64,000 bases of DNA from Ectopseudomonas chengduensis (GTDB taxonomy: Bacteria; Pseudomonadota; Gammaproteobacteria; Pseudomonadales; Pseudomonadaceae): assembly GCF_900102635.1 (NCBI RefSeq), contig NZ_FMZQ01000008.1, forward strand, positions 1-64,000. Reading direction: 5' to 3'. Shown here one piece after another: positions 48,721-58,913 of the stretch. Positions within the stretch are counted from its first letter, which is position 1. Each line of letters begins with the position of its first letter. Under the pieces are notes generated by a model. The model was given only the letters and a program-made list of their open reading frames with translations. It searched no databases and was not told the DNA's origin. Both the position numbers and the translations under genes were made by a program.

Positions 48721-51444
48721 TCATGCCTCGCTCAGTAGCCCCAGGCTCTTGCCCTTGAGTACGGCTTGCGTGCGGCTGCGTACGCCCAACCTGGAAAACA
48801 GGTTATGCAGGTGCCATTTGATGGTGGCCTCGGACAAGTGCACCGCCTCGGCGATATCGCGATTCGACAGCCCCGCTGCCACGAGCCGCAATATCTCCCG
48901 CTCGCGATGGCTGACCCCCTGATTTTCCTCGAGACTTTCTGGATCGATAGCCAACCTGCGACACTGCTCGCGTAGCATTTCGGCAACGCCCTGCCAGACA
49001 GCGGCACACTTGGGCTCGGCGCGGCTCCAGGCATTCCAGAGTGGCAGCAGCCACAGTGCATCGTCCTGAAACAAGCGGCGATAGCCGCATTGCCAGGCCT
49101 CTTCGAGTGTCGCCTGCAACAGCGCGAAGGCTTTTTCGCCGTTACCTTTGCTCCAGTAAGCCACTGACAGCAGCAGGCTCAGGTGCAGGCGCCGATCACG
49201 CTGGTGGTCCGCTCCCTGCTTGGCCAGGCACGCCTCCAGGCTGGCCTGGGCTCTTTCCGCCCATTGCTCGCTCAGCGCCAGGCGCGCCTGGCTCAGCGCC
49301 AGCGCCGTGTGTGCATCGCCATAGCGCTCGATGGGCAATACAGCGAGATGACGCTCCAACTGCAGATAAATACGCTGCGCCTCGTTGGGCCTGCGTAGCC
49401 ACAGCAGGAACTGCACCTTGCAACCCATGGCGATGGCAAATACCCGCTCGTAGCCTGGCCCCTGCAAACCGCTCAACCACTCGTCGAGTTCTTCCAGCCC
49501 CTGCTCACCGGCACCGGCAAAGAAGCGCGCACGCGCCATGACCAGCTTGCCGCGGCTGATCAACTCCACCGGCGTGGCAACATCACGCCAGGTGGTGGCC
49601 AGCGGCAGCTCGGCGAGAATCGCAGCGTGGCGATCCTGTTCGTAAAGCAGATCGGCATAGGCAAGCCCGAGCGGACCACCAACCCGGCTGCGCCGCCCAA
49701 ATACTTGCTCGACCCTGGCCCGCGCGGCCTCGGCCAGGGAGCGACCGCGCTCCAGTTCGCCGTACTCCTTGCAGATCAGCGCCTCGATCAGGCTGGCCAT
49801 CACGTGCAGGTACTCACTCTCGCACTGACGCAGGTTCTCCCGCGCCACGGCAATCGCCTTGGCCGCCTCACCGAACTCACCGAGCAGAGCGAACGCCGCT
49901 GCCTGCACGCAGGCCAGGCTGGCGCGAAATACCGGCTGATTCTTTGGTACCAGCGCCAGCCAGTGACTGGCGACCTTGAGGCAGGCGTCGAGTTTGTCCT
50001 GATAGAGCAACACCAGTGCCTTGAGCACCTGAGCGGCAGCCAGCAGCTCGATCAGGCCGAAGTGGATACCCTTGCCGCGCCCTTGCGTCAGGCGTGCGCT
50101 GACCTCCTCGATCAACGCCTCGGACTCGGCAAACTTCTGTTCAAAGGCCAGCTGCCAGGCATAGAAGATCTGGAACACCGGCTGCTCGGTGATCACCAGC
50201 GGTGGGATGTCCTTGAGAATGGCGAGGATGCCGTAGACCCGATTACCGGCGATCAGACGCGCGCCCTGACGCTCCAACAGCTCGGCGGCGAAAGCATAAT
50301 CGCGAGCGCGCAGGGCGTACTTGATCGACTTGTCGGCCAGATCATGGTTTTCGCACCAGCGCGCAGCGGCGTGCAACAGATGAACCGGATCGCCGCGCCT
50401 GGCCAGGCGCCCCTGAAGAAAGTCAGCAAACAGGTGGTGATAACGGAACCATTGGCCCTGCTCGTCCAGCGCGATCACGAAGAGTTGCTCGGCCTGCAGC
50501 CGGCGCAGCATGTCGCGACCGTCCTGGCGCCCAGTCAGTGCGTTGCACAACTCAGCGTTGAATTCGTCGAGGACCGAGGTCTGGTCGAGAAACAGCTGCA
50601 CTGTTTCCGGCAGGCTGGCCACCACATCTTCGGCCAGATAATCGGCGATGTTGCGTTCGGTCCCTGACAGCCCGGCGAGAAAGGCCTTGCGATCATGCTG
50701 GCGCGGCAAGGCCAGCGCCGCCAGGTGCAGCGCAGTGATCCAGCCTTCCGTGCGCGTATACAGCTGGTTGAGTTCACTTTCCTCAAGCGCGAGACCTTTG
50801 ATCTTGCGCAGATACGCAGCCGCTTCCGCACGAGTCAGACGCAGGTCCTCGGCCTTGAGCCAGAACGCCCAGGCGCCGAGCGACGGCGGCTCTTCGAGAA
50901 AGCGCGGCTGATAACGCGTGCTGACCACCAGGCGCACTTGCTTGGGCAGGCGCTCGATCAGATAGCGCGCGCCTTGACCGAGGGATGGATGGCGAATGCG
51001 GTGAAAGTCGTCGAGCATCAGATAGAGCGTTTCCGGCAGTCCTTTCAGATCGTCGAGCAGCGCATCTATCACCGCCTCCAGCGGCCAACTGATCTCGCCC
51101 TGCAACAGCGCCGCGGCGCTACTGCCGAAGCCGGGACAGGTGGCGGCAACCGCCGCGACCAGATACTGCAGAAACCTCGCTGGTTCGCTATCGCTTTCAT
51201 CGCACGACAGCCAGGCGACCCGCGTCCCCTGCCCCTGCAAACGGCTACGCAGCTGGCTGAGGACAGTGCTCTTGCCAAAGCCGGCGGGTGCGCTGAGCAC
51301 GATCAGGCGCTGCTCGCTGGCGTCCAGCAAACGTTCGAGCAAGGCCACACGCTCCAGCAGCGGCGCGCCCTCGGCATGGGCGGGATACAGCTTGGTACGC
51401 AACAGCGGTGCGGCGGATTGGCAGGACGGATTCTGGCTGTTCAT
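48721..51444 (-). CDS. MalT-like LuxR-family ATP-dependent regulator, copy 1
   Basis: The 907-aa LAL-type regulator has an N-terminal NTPase: APAGFGKSTVLSQL (Walker A), VAWLSCDESDSEP and LYLMLDDFHRI (Walker B). A long helical sensor region of TPR-like repeats follows, and the C-terminal LuxR helix-turn-helix is REREILRLVAAGLSNRDIAEAVHLSEATIKWHLHNLF in parts. It would bind a small inducer, ATP and DNA. Its ATG overlaps the stop of copy 2 by 4 nt, so both are made from one leftward transcript. No target gene is adjacent on the same strand. Confidence 0.9.
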   Translation of the reverse strand: MNSQNPSCQSAAPLLRTKLYPAHAEGAPLLERVALLERLLDASEQRLIVLSAPAGFGKSTVLSQLRSRLQGQGTRVAWLSCDESDSEPARFLQYLVAAVAATCPGFGSSAAALLQGEISWPLEAVIDALLDDLKGLPETLYLMLDDFHRIRHPSLGQGARYLIERLPKQVRLVVSTRYQPRFLEEPPSLGAWAFWLKAEDLRLTRAEAAAYLRKIKGLALEESELNQLYTRTEGWITALHLAALALPRQHDRKAFLAGLSGTERNIADYLAEDVVASLPETVQLFLDQTSVLDEFNAELCNALTGRQDGRDMLRRLQAEQLFVIALDEQGQWFRYHHLFADFLQGRLARRGDPVHLLHAAARWCENHDLADKSIKYALRARDYAFAAELLERQGARLIAGNRVYGILAILKDIPPLVITEQPVFQIFYAWQLAFEQKFAESEALIEEVSARLTQGRGKGIHFGLIELLAAAQVLKALVLLYQDKLDACLKVASHWLALVPKNQPVFRASLACVQAAAFALLGEFGEAAKAIAVARENLRQCESEYLHVMASLIEALICKEYGELERGRSLAEAARARVEQVFGRRSRVGGPLGLAYADLLYEQDRHAAILAELPLATTWRDVATPVELISRGKLVMARARFFAGAGEQGLEELDEWLSGLQGPGYERVFAIAMGCKVQFLLWLRRPNEAQRIYLQLERHLAVLPIERYGDAHTALALSQARLALSEQWAERAQASLEACLAKQGADHQRDRRLHLSLLLSVAYWSKGNGEKAFALLQATLEEAWQCGYRRLFQDDALWLLPLWNAWSRAEPKCAAVWQGVAEMLREQCRRLAIDPESLEENQGVSHREREILRLVAAGLSNRDIAEAVHLSEATIKWHLHNLFSRLGVRSRTQAVLKGKSLGLLSEA

Positions 51445-54155
51445 GATTCGAGTAGGCTCAGTTCGCGGGCACGGCGGATGGCTTGAGTACGATTACGCAC
51501 CTTGAGCTTTTCGTAGATGTTGTGCAGGTGCCATTTGACGGTACCCAGGGCCAGCGCCAACTGCTGGCCGATCTCTTCATTGGACATGCCCTTGGCGGCC
51601 AGACAGACCACCTCACGCTCGCGCTCGGTCAGCCCCTCCTCCAGCACGACAATGGCATGCGGCGATTCCTGGCCGGGCCAGGCGCTCAACAAGCTGCGGA
51701 TGAACGCCTGCAGCGCCGGCTGGCGCTCGACGGATTCCAACTGCTGCAGCAACTGGCGTATGGCCTCGCCTTCCTCGATGAACAGGCTGCGCGCTTCTTC
51801 CCGCTCGGCGCCGATCAGGCATTGCACCAGCAGGCTCTGCGCGCGTTCCCGGTAGCCCAGGCGCTGGTAGCTCAGCGCAGCGAGCAGATCCAGGCGCAGC
51901 TGATGCAGCCCGTGCCGGCCATCCTGCAACTGGTTGCGCAACTGGGTGATCTCATGCAGCGCCTCGCTGAAATGGCCCCGCGCCTGCTGCAGACGAACAC
52001 GGGTCAGGCCGAGCACCCACGGCACCGGATTGAAACTGCGCTGCGTGTAATACCCCGCCAACTTGCTCCAATCCACCGATTTCAGGCGCTGTTCTGCACG
52101 CTTGCTGCGGTCAGCCATCGGCTCCTGCAGAATCAGCGCAATTTCCTCGCCCACGGCCTGCACGTAGAAACGCCAGGATTGATTGCGCGCCGCCAGGTTC
52201 TGCATCAGCACCAGGGTAGCAATCGCTTCTTTCGGCGCGTCCTGCTGGCGCTGAACCCGTGCCAGGCAAAGCATCGCCTGGGCATACAGGTCGATCGGGT
52301 TGATCACGTCGACCGTGGCCAACGCCCAGCGCAGCCGATCCTGTAGACCGTCCAGGCGGCCCTGGTGATAGGCGATCAGCGACTCGCTGATGGTTGGCAG
52401 AACCAGGGCTCGGGACTTTTCGCCGAACCAGGGCATCATCCGCGCACGCAACTGCTCGAACAGCAGCTGCGCCTGCTTTACCCGCCCTTGCTCCAGACAC
52501 AGGAGCACTTCCACGTTGGCCAACTGCATGTCCAGGTAACGGCCTTCGAGGAAATGGTTGCGCTGCTGCGCCAGCGCCAGCAGTTTGCGCGCCTGCTCGG
52601 CCTGACCAAGCATGACGTTGGCCAGGGCGCCAACGGTGAGGATCGCCACTTCGAGAAACGCGGTGTGCTGCCCCAGCTGCGCCTCGATGCGCCGCGCCAG
52701 ATCGACGCAGGTATCCAGGTCGTCCTTTTGCAAGGCGATCACCGCCTTGATCGCCAGCGTCGCCAGCACCTTGTCACTCAACGGCCCACTGGTGCGCGAA
52801 TCGGCCCAGCGCTCCAGCAGCTCATCGAGCATGCCGTTGGCCTCGTTCAGACCCAGCTCGGCCGCACGGGTCCAGACATCGGCAAGCACCAGCACCGGAA
52901 AGCGCGCGGCGATTTCGTCCGGCACATGCTGTCGCCATTTGTAGATGAGGTTGAGCTGGCCGCGGTTGATCAGCTCCAGACCGCAGCCGTCGAGCAGCGC
53001 GGCGAGCATCTCGGCATCTTCGGCCAGGCAGGCGTGCTCGATAGCCAGGTTCTGCATATGGTGGTTGGTGAACCACAGGCTGGCATTGAAATGCAGCTGC
53101 TTGAAGCGCTCGGGATCGCGATCCTTGAGACGGCTGCGGAGAAACTCGGCGAACAGATTATGGAAGCGATACCACTGGCGTTCGCGATCCATGGGCAGGA
53201 GAAACAGCTGCATGGCCTCCAGCTCTTCCAGCAGCTGCTGGCCATCCTGACGCGCGGTCAGGGCGTTGACCAGCTCGCCACTGAGCTGCTGCGCCACCCC
53301 TAGCGCCAACAGCTGTTCCTGGCGCTCGCCAGGTAACTGCTCGAACACCGAGCGCAGCAAGTAATCGCCAACCACGTTCTTGTCTGCGCCCAATTCGGCC
53401 AGGCGCTCGGTCGGTTGCGGGTGGTTGCGCAGCCACAAGCAGGCCAGATGCACCCCCACCACCCAACCCTCGGTATGACGGTAAAGTGCGCCGAACGTCT
53501 CTGGATCGAGCTGCAGGCCGCTGCGTTCCAGATAACCGCGCGTTTCTTCAGGATTGAGCCTGAGCTCATCACTGCCCAGTTCCAGCAACAATCCCTTGGC
53601 GCGTAACGTGGCAAGACTCAGGGCGGGCTGCGAACGGCTGCCGATGGCCAGGGTGAAATTCGGGGGCGCCATCTTGACCAGGCGATTGAGTGCAACGAGC
53701 AGCTCGCCATCCTGGATCAGATGCAGATCGTCGAGCACCAGCAGCAGCGGCTCCGAACGCTGCGACAGATCCACCAGCAGACTTTCCATCACGGCCTCGA
53801 CCGGCACCCGCATGGTATTGCGCAGGTAGCCCAGGGCGTAATCACCCAGGCCGGGCAGTGAACGCCCCAATGCTTCGATCAGTTGCTGGAAGAAACGTAC
53901 CGGCTCATCATCAGCAGAGCCCAGCGATAGCCACGCAACAGCGCTGCCGCCCTGACGACGCTGCTCGACCAGCATCGCCAACGCGGTGGTCTTGCCAAAG
54001 CCAGCAGGCGCGCAAAACAGCACGAGGCGGGCGTGGGGGTGGGCCGAAAGCGCGGCTTCCACCTGGGGCCTTGTCAGATAGTCCACGGATGCCTGGGGCG
54101 GCGACAGTTTTGAACGCAGCAGGCTTCCAGCGGCTGGGCCGATCACTACATCCAT
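51441..54155 (-). CDS. MalT-like LuxR-family ATP-dependent regulator, copy 2
   Basis: The 904-aa protein has the same plan: APAGFGKTTALAML (Walker A), VAWLSLGSADDEP, LLLVLDDLHLI (Walker B), TPR-like middle, and C-terminal REREVVCLAAKGMSNEEIGQQLALALGTVKWHLHNIYEKL in parts. The similarity along the whole length to copy 1 shows tandem duplication followed by divergence. ATG 54155 has GAAGGA eight bases upstream; starts at 54176 and 54203 are alternatives. It is divergent from pabB. Confidence 0.9.
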   Translation of the reverse strand: MDVVIGPAAGSLLRSKLSPPQASVDYLTRPQVEAALSAHPHARLVLFCAPAGFGKTTALAMLVEQRRQGGSAVAWLSLGSADDEPVRFFQQLIEALGRSLPGLGDYALGYLRNTMRVPVEAVMESLLVDLSQRSEPLLLVLDDLHLIQDGELLVALNRLVKMAPPNFTLAIGSRSQPALSLATLRAKGLLLELGSDELRLNPEETRGYLERSGLQLDPETFGALYRHTEGWVVGVHLACLWLRNHPQPTERLAELGADKNVVGDYLLRSVFEQLPGERQEQLLALGVAQQLSGELVNALTARQDGQQLLEELEAMQLFLLPMDRERQWYRFHNLFAEFLRSRLKDRDPERFKQLHFNASLWFTNHHMQNLAIEHACLAEDAEMLAALLDGCGLELINRGQLNLIYKWRQHVPDEIAARFPVLVLADVWTRAAELGLNEANGMLDELLERWADSRTSGPLSDKVLATLAIKAVIALQKDDLDTCVDLARRIEAQLGQHTAFLEVAILTVGALANVMLGQAEQARKLLALAQQRNHFLEGRYLDMQLANVEVLLCLEQGRVKQAQLLFEQLRARMMPWFGEKSRALVLPTISESLIAYHQGRLDGLQDRLRWALATVDVINPIDLYAQAMLCLARVQRQQDAPKEAIATLVLMQNLAARNQSWRFYVQAVGEEIALILQEPMADRSKRAEQRLKSVDWSKLAGYYTQRSFNPVPWVLGLTRVRLQQARGHFSEALHEITQLRNQLQDGRHGLHQLRLDLLAALSYQRLGYRERAQSLLVQCLIGAEREEARSLFIEEGEAIRQLLQQLESVERQPALQAFIRSLLSAWPGQESPHAIVVLEEGLTEREREVVCLAAKGMSNEEIGQQLALALGTVKWHLHNIYEKLKVRNRTQAIRRARELSLLES

Positions 54156-54319
54156 GGCCTGGATTCCTTCATTCATTATTGTTTTGGTACGGCAGTTCAA
54201 CATCCTGGCACGACTCCATACTAATCAGCCGAGCGTACCGGAGCAAACCTGGCCGAAGCCCTAGGATGAATATTAGCGGCGGACTACAATCGCTCTTTCA
54301 ACCCATTCGACTGCCACGC

Positions 54320-55663
54320 ATGCCCAGCTGCTCTCTGCACCCTCTTCCTTACCGCACCGACCCCAGCGACTACTTCCAGCGCATTCGCCAGGCCCCCGGC
54401 GCCGTACTGCTGGATGCCGGACGACCGAGTGCCACGCGTGGACGCTATGACCTTATGAGCGCCTGGCCATTGGCAGAACTGGCGCCCACGCCCGACGAAT
54501 CGGCCAACGACTTTCTGCAACGCCTGCGAGGCGCATTGCAGAGCCTCGGGCCCGCCGAAGTGCCAGCGCAGCAGGAGCTGCCATTCGTCGGTGGTTTGAT
54601 CGGCTACCTGTCTTATGACTTCGGCCGCCGCCTGGAAGTGCTACCCGAACAGAGCGTCGATGATCTCGACCTCGAGGATGCCCGTTTCGGTCTCTACGCC
54701 TGGGCGCTGATCAGCGATCACCAGCTGGGTACCAGCGCCCTGCTGTTTCACCCGGCGCTGCCGGAGGCAGAGCGCCAGCGCCTGCGGACGCTGTTCGATG
54801 CAGCGCATGGCGAGGAACTCGCGCCCTTCCGACTGACCCAACCGTTCCAGGCCGCTATCGACCAGCACCGCTATCGCCAGGCGATCGAACGCATCCAGGG
54901 CTACATCCTCGCTGGCGATTGCTATCAGGTGAACTTCGCCCAGCGCTTTCAGGCGCCCTGCGCGGGCGATCCCTGGGCGGCTTACCTGGCACTGCGCCAG
55001 GCCTGCCCCACGCCGTTCTCGGGTTTCCGGAGCCTGGGCGATGGCGACGCCATTCTCAGCCTGTCGCCCGAGCGCTTTCTCAAGGTCAGCAACGGTCAGG
55101 TGGAAACCCGTCCGATCAAGGGCACTCGGCGCCGCGGCGATAACACCGACGATGATCAGGCGCAGGCGCAGGAGCTGTTGGCGAGCAGCAAGGACCGAGC
55201 CGAGAACCTGATGATCGTCGATCTGCTGCGCAACGATCTGGGCCGCAGCTGCCGCATCGGTTCGGTGAAAGTACCGGAGCTGTTCGCCCTGGAGAGCTAT
55301 CCCAACGTGCATCATCTGGTCAGTTGCGTCACCGCCGAGCTGGCGCCTGGCAAGGATGCGCTGGACCTGATCGCCTGCAGTTTCCCCGGCGGCTCCATCA
55401 CCGGCGCGCCGAAGATCCGCGCCATGCAGATCATCGATGAGCTGGAGCCGACACGTCGCGGGCTCTATTGCGGCTCCTTGCTGTATCTCGACGTACGCGG
55501 TGAGATGGACAGTTCCATTGCCATTCGCAGCCTGCTGGTCAAGGACGGCAAGGTCAGTTGCTGGGGTGGCGGCGGTATAGTCGCCGACTCCAACTGGCAG
55601 GCCGAATATCAGGAGTCCATCACCAAGGTGAAAGTACTGCTGGAAACGCTGGAGGGGCTTTAG
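54320..55663 (+). CDS. pabB: Aminodeoxychorismate synthase component I
   Basis: The 447-aa enzyme aminates chorismate for p-aminobenzoate and folate. Motifs: PFVGGLIGYLSYDFGR, YRQAIERIQGYILAGDCYQVNFAQR with catalytic Lys-region, FSGFRSLGDGDAILSLSPERFL, ETRPIKGTRRRG (catalytic Lys), KDRAENLMIVDLLRNDLGR, FPGGSITGAPKIRAMQII and RRGLYCGSLLYLD. ATG 54320 (MPSCSLHP) gives the normal length; a longer frame runs back through the LAL regulator start. Confidence 0.95.
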   Translation: MPSCSLHPLPYRTDPSDYFQRIRQAPGAVLLDAGRPSATRGRYDLMSAWPLAELAPTPDESANDFLQRLRGALQSLGPAEVPAQQELPFVGGLIGYLSYDFGRRLEVLPEQSVDDLDLEDARFGLYAWALISDHQLGTSALLFHPALPEAERQRLRTLFDAAHGEELAPFRLTQPFQAAIDQHRYRQAIERIQGYILAGDCYQVNFAQRFQAPCAGDPWAAYLALRQACPTPFSGFRSLGDGDAILSLSPERFLKVSNGQVETRPIKGTRRRGDNTDDDQAQAQELLASSKDRAENLMIVDLLRNDLGRSCRIGSVKVPELFALESYPNVHHLVSCVTAELAPGKDALDLIACSFPGGSITGAPKIRAMQIIDELEPTRRGLYCGSLLYLDVRGEMDSSIAIRSLLVKDGKVSCWGGGGIVADSNWQAEYQESITKVKVLLETLEGL

Positions 55664-55667
55664 AAAC

Positions 55668-55719
55668 GTAGGGCGGGTGCAACCCGCCAGATCGCGATGG
55701 CGGGTTGCACCCGCCCTAC
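55668..55719. repeat. REP-like palindrome, type B copy, between convergent pabB and thrH
   Basis: GTAGGGCGGGTGCAACCCGCC and its near-perfect inverse around AGATCGCGAT form a long hairpin 5 bp after the pabB stop and 6 bp before the thrH stop. No other terminator separates the two convergent genes, so it may serve as one. Confidence 0.75.
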
Positions 55720-55724
55720 GTCAG

Positions 55725-56342
55725 CTACAGGCTCAGCTTGCGGTTCGATGCCTTGAGGAATTCCTGCTTCAGATCCTCGTAGGTATGCACCGCCGGGAAT
55801 TGCGGAAACTCGCGAATCACGTTTTCCGGCGCATGGAACAGGATGCCGGCATGGGCTTCGCTGAGCATGGTGGTGTCGTTGTACGAGTCGCCAGCAGCGA
55901 TAACGCGGTAGTACAGGCTCTTGAAGGCGATGACCGACTGACGCTTGGGATCCTTCTGGCGCAGTTGGTAGCTGACCACGCGATCGTTCTCGTCAGTGAT
56001 CAGGCGGTGGCACAGTAGAGTCGGGAAACCGAGCTGACGCATCAGCGGCTGGGAGAACTCGTAGAAGGTGTCGGAGAGAATCACAACCTGGAAACGTTCA
56101 CGCAGCCAGTCGACGAACTCCACGGCGCCATCGAGCGGCTTCAGGGTAGCGATCACGTCCTGTATGTCCTTCAACTTCAGGCCGTGCTCATCGAGAATGC
56201 GCAGGCGTTGCTGCATCAGTACGTCGTAATCGGGGATGTCGCGGGTGGTCGCCTTGAGCGACTCGATGCCGGTTTTTTCCGCAAAGGCGATCCAGATTTC
56301 CGGAACCAGAACACCTTCCAGGTCGAGACACGCGATTTCCAC
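55725..56342 (-). CDS. thrH: Phosphoserine/homoserine phosphotransferase ThrH
   Basis: The 205-aa HAD-family enzyme hydrolyses phosphoserine and can move its phosphate to homoserine. HAD motif I is CLDLEGVLVPEIW (D-x-E-G-V, normal for ThrH), motif II VVILSDTFYEF, motif III Lys in QKDPKRQ, motif IV IAAGDSYNDTTML. It occurs beside pabB in pseudomonads. The gene is complete. Confidence 0.94.
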   Translation of the reverse strand: MEIACLDLEGVLVPEIWIAFAEKTGIESLKATTRDIPDYDVLMQQRLRILDEHGLKLKDIQDVIATLKPLDGAVEFVDWLRERFQVVILSDTFYEFSQPLMRQLGFPTLLCHRLITDENDRVVSYQLRQKDPKRQSVIAFKSLYYRVIAAGDSYNDTTMLSEAHAGILFHAPENVIREFPQFPAVHTYEDLKQEFLKASNRKLSL

Positions 56343-56517
56343 AGGCCACTCCTCGGTTGAGCCAAAAAGGAGCCGGCACTCTAGCCGCTGGGCCTGACTG
56401 GCGCAACGTAGCCTTCTTATAACTGAAACGAAGGACGTAAAATGCCTTAGTTATTTAGCCGCATAATCGGGCTTTGTTACCATCGCGCCCTCACGCACAC
56501 GATCTGGAATCCTCACC

Positions 56518-57138
56518 ATGGAACTCGACCTGGACGCGCTCAACGCCGAATTCGGTAACCAGCCTGAAAAGCTGGTGCAGTGGGCCATAGGGCTGGGCAA
56601 ACCCGCCATCTGTACCACCAACTTCCGCCCTTTCGAAGCGGTGATCCTGCACATGGTCAGCCAGGTCAAACCGGATATCCCGGTGGTCTGGATGGACAGC
56701 GGCTACAACACCGAAGCCACCTATCGCTTCGCCGACGAAGTGACCCGCAAGCTGGGCCTTAACCTGATCACCTACCTGCCCAAGCGCTCGCGCGCGCACC
56801 GCGAGGCCATCGACGGCCCGGTGCCAGGCCTGGATGATCCGCGCCACGCCGCGTTCACCGAAGAGGTGAAACTCGAGCCTTTCGCTCGCGCTCTGCGCGA
56901 GACCGCACCCAGCGTCTGGTTCACCGCCCTGCGTGCCACCGACACCGCCGTGCGCGCGCAGATGAACCCCATCAGCATCAACCCGGACGGCCTGATCAAG
57001 GTCGCCCCGCTGCTGCACTGGTCCTCCAAGGATCTGTATCAGTACCTGGTCGCCCACGACCTGCCGAACGAGTTCGATTACTTCGACCCGACCAAGGGTG
57101 AAGACAATCGCGAGTGCGGCCTGCACCTCAGTCATTGA
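56518..57138 (+). CDS. cysH: PAPS/APS reductase family protein
   Basis: The 206-aa protein has the PP-loop ATP-pyrophosphatase-like fold of CysH: VVWMDSGYNTEATYRFADEV (Tyr/Arg region of the sulfate site), ALRATDTAVRAQM and the C-terminal ECGLHLSH with the catalytic Cys in ECGLH. The paired CC and CxxC that hold the [4Fe-4S] cluster of Pseudomonas APS reductase are absent. It therefore resembles a PAPS-type or a divergent paralogue, shorter than E. coli CysH (244 aa) and P. aeruginosa CysH (267 aa). The N-terminal serine loop (SGGKDS/SFSGAED region) is replaced by CTTNFRPFEA. Position next to cysB and thrH fits cysteine synthesis. Confidence 0.65.
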   Translation: MELDLDALNAEFGNQPEKLVQWAIGLGKPAICTTNFRPFEAVILHMVSQVKPDIPVVWMDSGYNTEATYRFADEVTRKLGLNLITYLPKRSRAHREAIDGPVPGLDDPRHAAFTEEVKLEPFARALRETAPSVWFTALRATDTAVRAQMNPISINPDGLIKVAPLLHWSSKDLYQYLVAHDLPNEFDYFDPTKGEDNRECGLHLSH

Positions 57139-57152
57139 TTGAAGCTGGCTAG

Positions 57153-57188
57153 AACGAAACATGGCGCCCAAGGGCGCCATGTTTCGTT
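57153..57188. terminator. Bidirectional terminator between cysH and cysB
   Basis: A perfect 17-bp stem (arms AACGAAACATGGCGCCC and its complement) around AA lies between the two convergent stops. Its AT-rich outer ends supply the U tracts in both directions. Confidence 0.92.
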
Positions 57189-57202
57189 TCAGTTGTTTTG
57201 CT

Positions 57203-58186
<984 letters not shown>

Positions 58187-58283
58187 TCAGAGCAGTAAGG
58201 CAGGCCAACAACTGCCAATGCCGTATATAACCATATTATTGGTTTAATCGAACAGCCTAGAACGTTTTATCAGGTTCCCCCTT

Positions 58284-58784
58284 TTACAAATCTCCATGAC
58301 CTCGATGCTGCAGCATGGGCACCAGGTACACCGGCGCCTCCGACAACTGCACGATGCGCGCAGCCGTACGTCCCAGCGGCACGGCAAGGTCTGCGCCATG
58401 GCTATGACTGCCTACGACCAACAGATCCACCCCAAGTTTCTGCGCTTCCTCAAGAATCACCGCAGGCGGATCCCCCTGAAGCACCCGCACCGCACGAATC
58501 AACTGGAGATCCTGCTGACCATCACCCAGTTCGTCGCGAAAGCCCTCCAGCACACGCTGCTCGATACTGGCCATGACGGTATTCAGCCCATTACGACGCA
58601 GCTCCCCGAGGGTGTCCTCGTCCAGGTATGTCTGCAGCACGGATTCGGCGAATAGCCCCATGGGCTCAACCGCGTGCACCACATACAAATCGGCCTTGAA
58701 GCTGCGGCTCATAGCGAGGGCGTGCTGCAGCACGTAGGAGGCGTAAAGCCCCAGATCGGTGGCATAGAGTATCGAGCGGATCAC
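58284..58784 (-). CDS. Universal stress protein UspA family
   Basis: The 166-aa single-domain Usp starts MIRSILYATDLGLYASYVLQHALAMSR (in parts) with the typical D-L-G near strand 1, has DLLVVGSHSHGADL and PLGRTAARIVQLSEAPVYLVP. The GxHxHG and G-rich ATP-loop features fit an ATP-binding Usp. Genes of this family next to cysB are common in pseudomonads. Its role in stress is inferred from family. Confidence 0.88.
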   Translation of the reverse strand: MIRSILYATDLGLYASYVLQHALAMSRSFKADLYVVHAVEPMGLFAESVLQTYLDEDTLGELRRNGLNTVMASIEQRVLEGFRDELGDGQQDLQLIRAVRVLQGDPPAVILEEAQKLGVDLLVVGSHSHGADLAVPLGRTAARIVQLSEAPVYLVPMLQHRGHGDL

Positions 58785-58913
58785 GCGGCCTCCTCGACTG
58801 CTGGCGCAGGCCCTTGATTGAGCTTAGCAGCGCATCAGACAAAGCAAGATCGGCAGCGTTATTTAGGACGAATGGCTATATGCAGGCGCTTGGGCGCCTG
58901 CACAGGCACAGGC

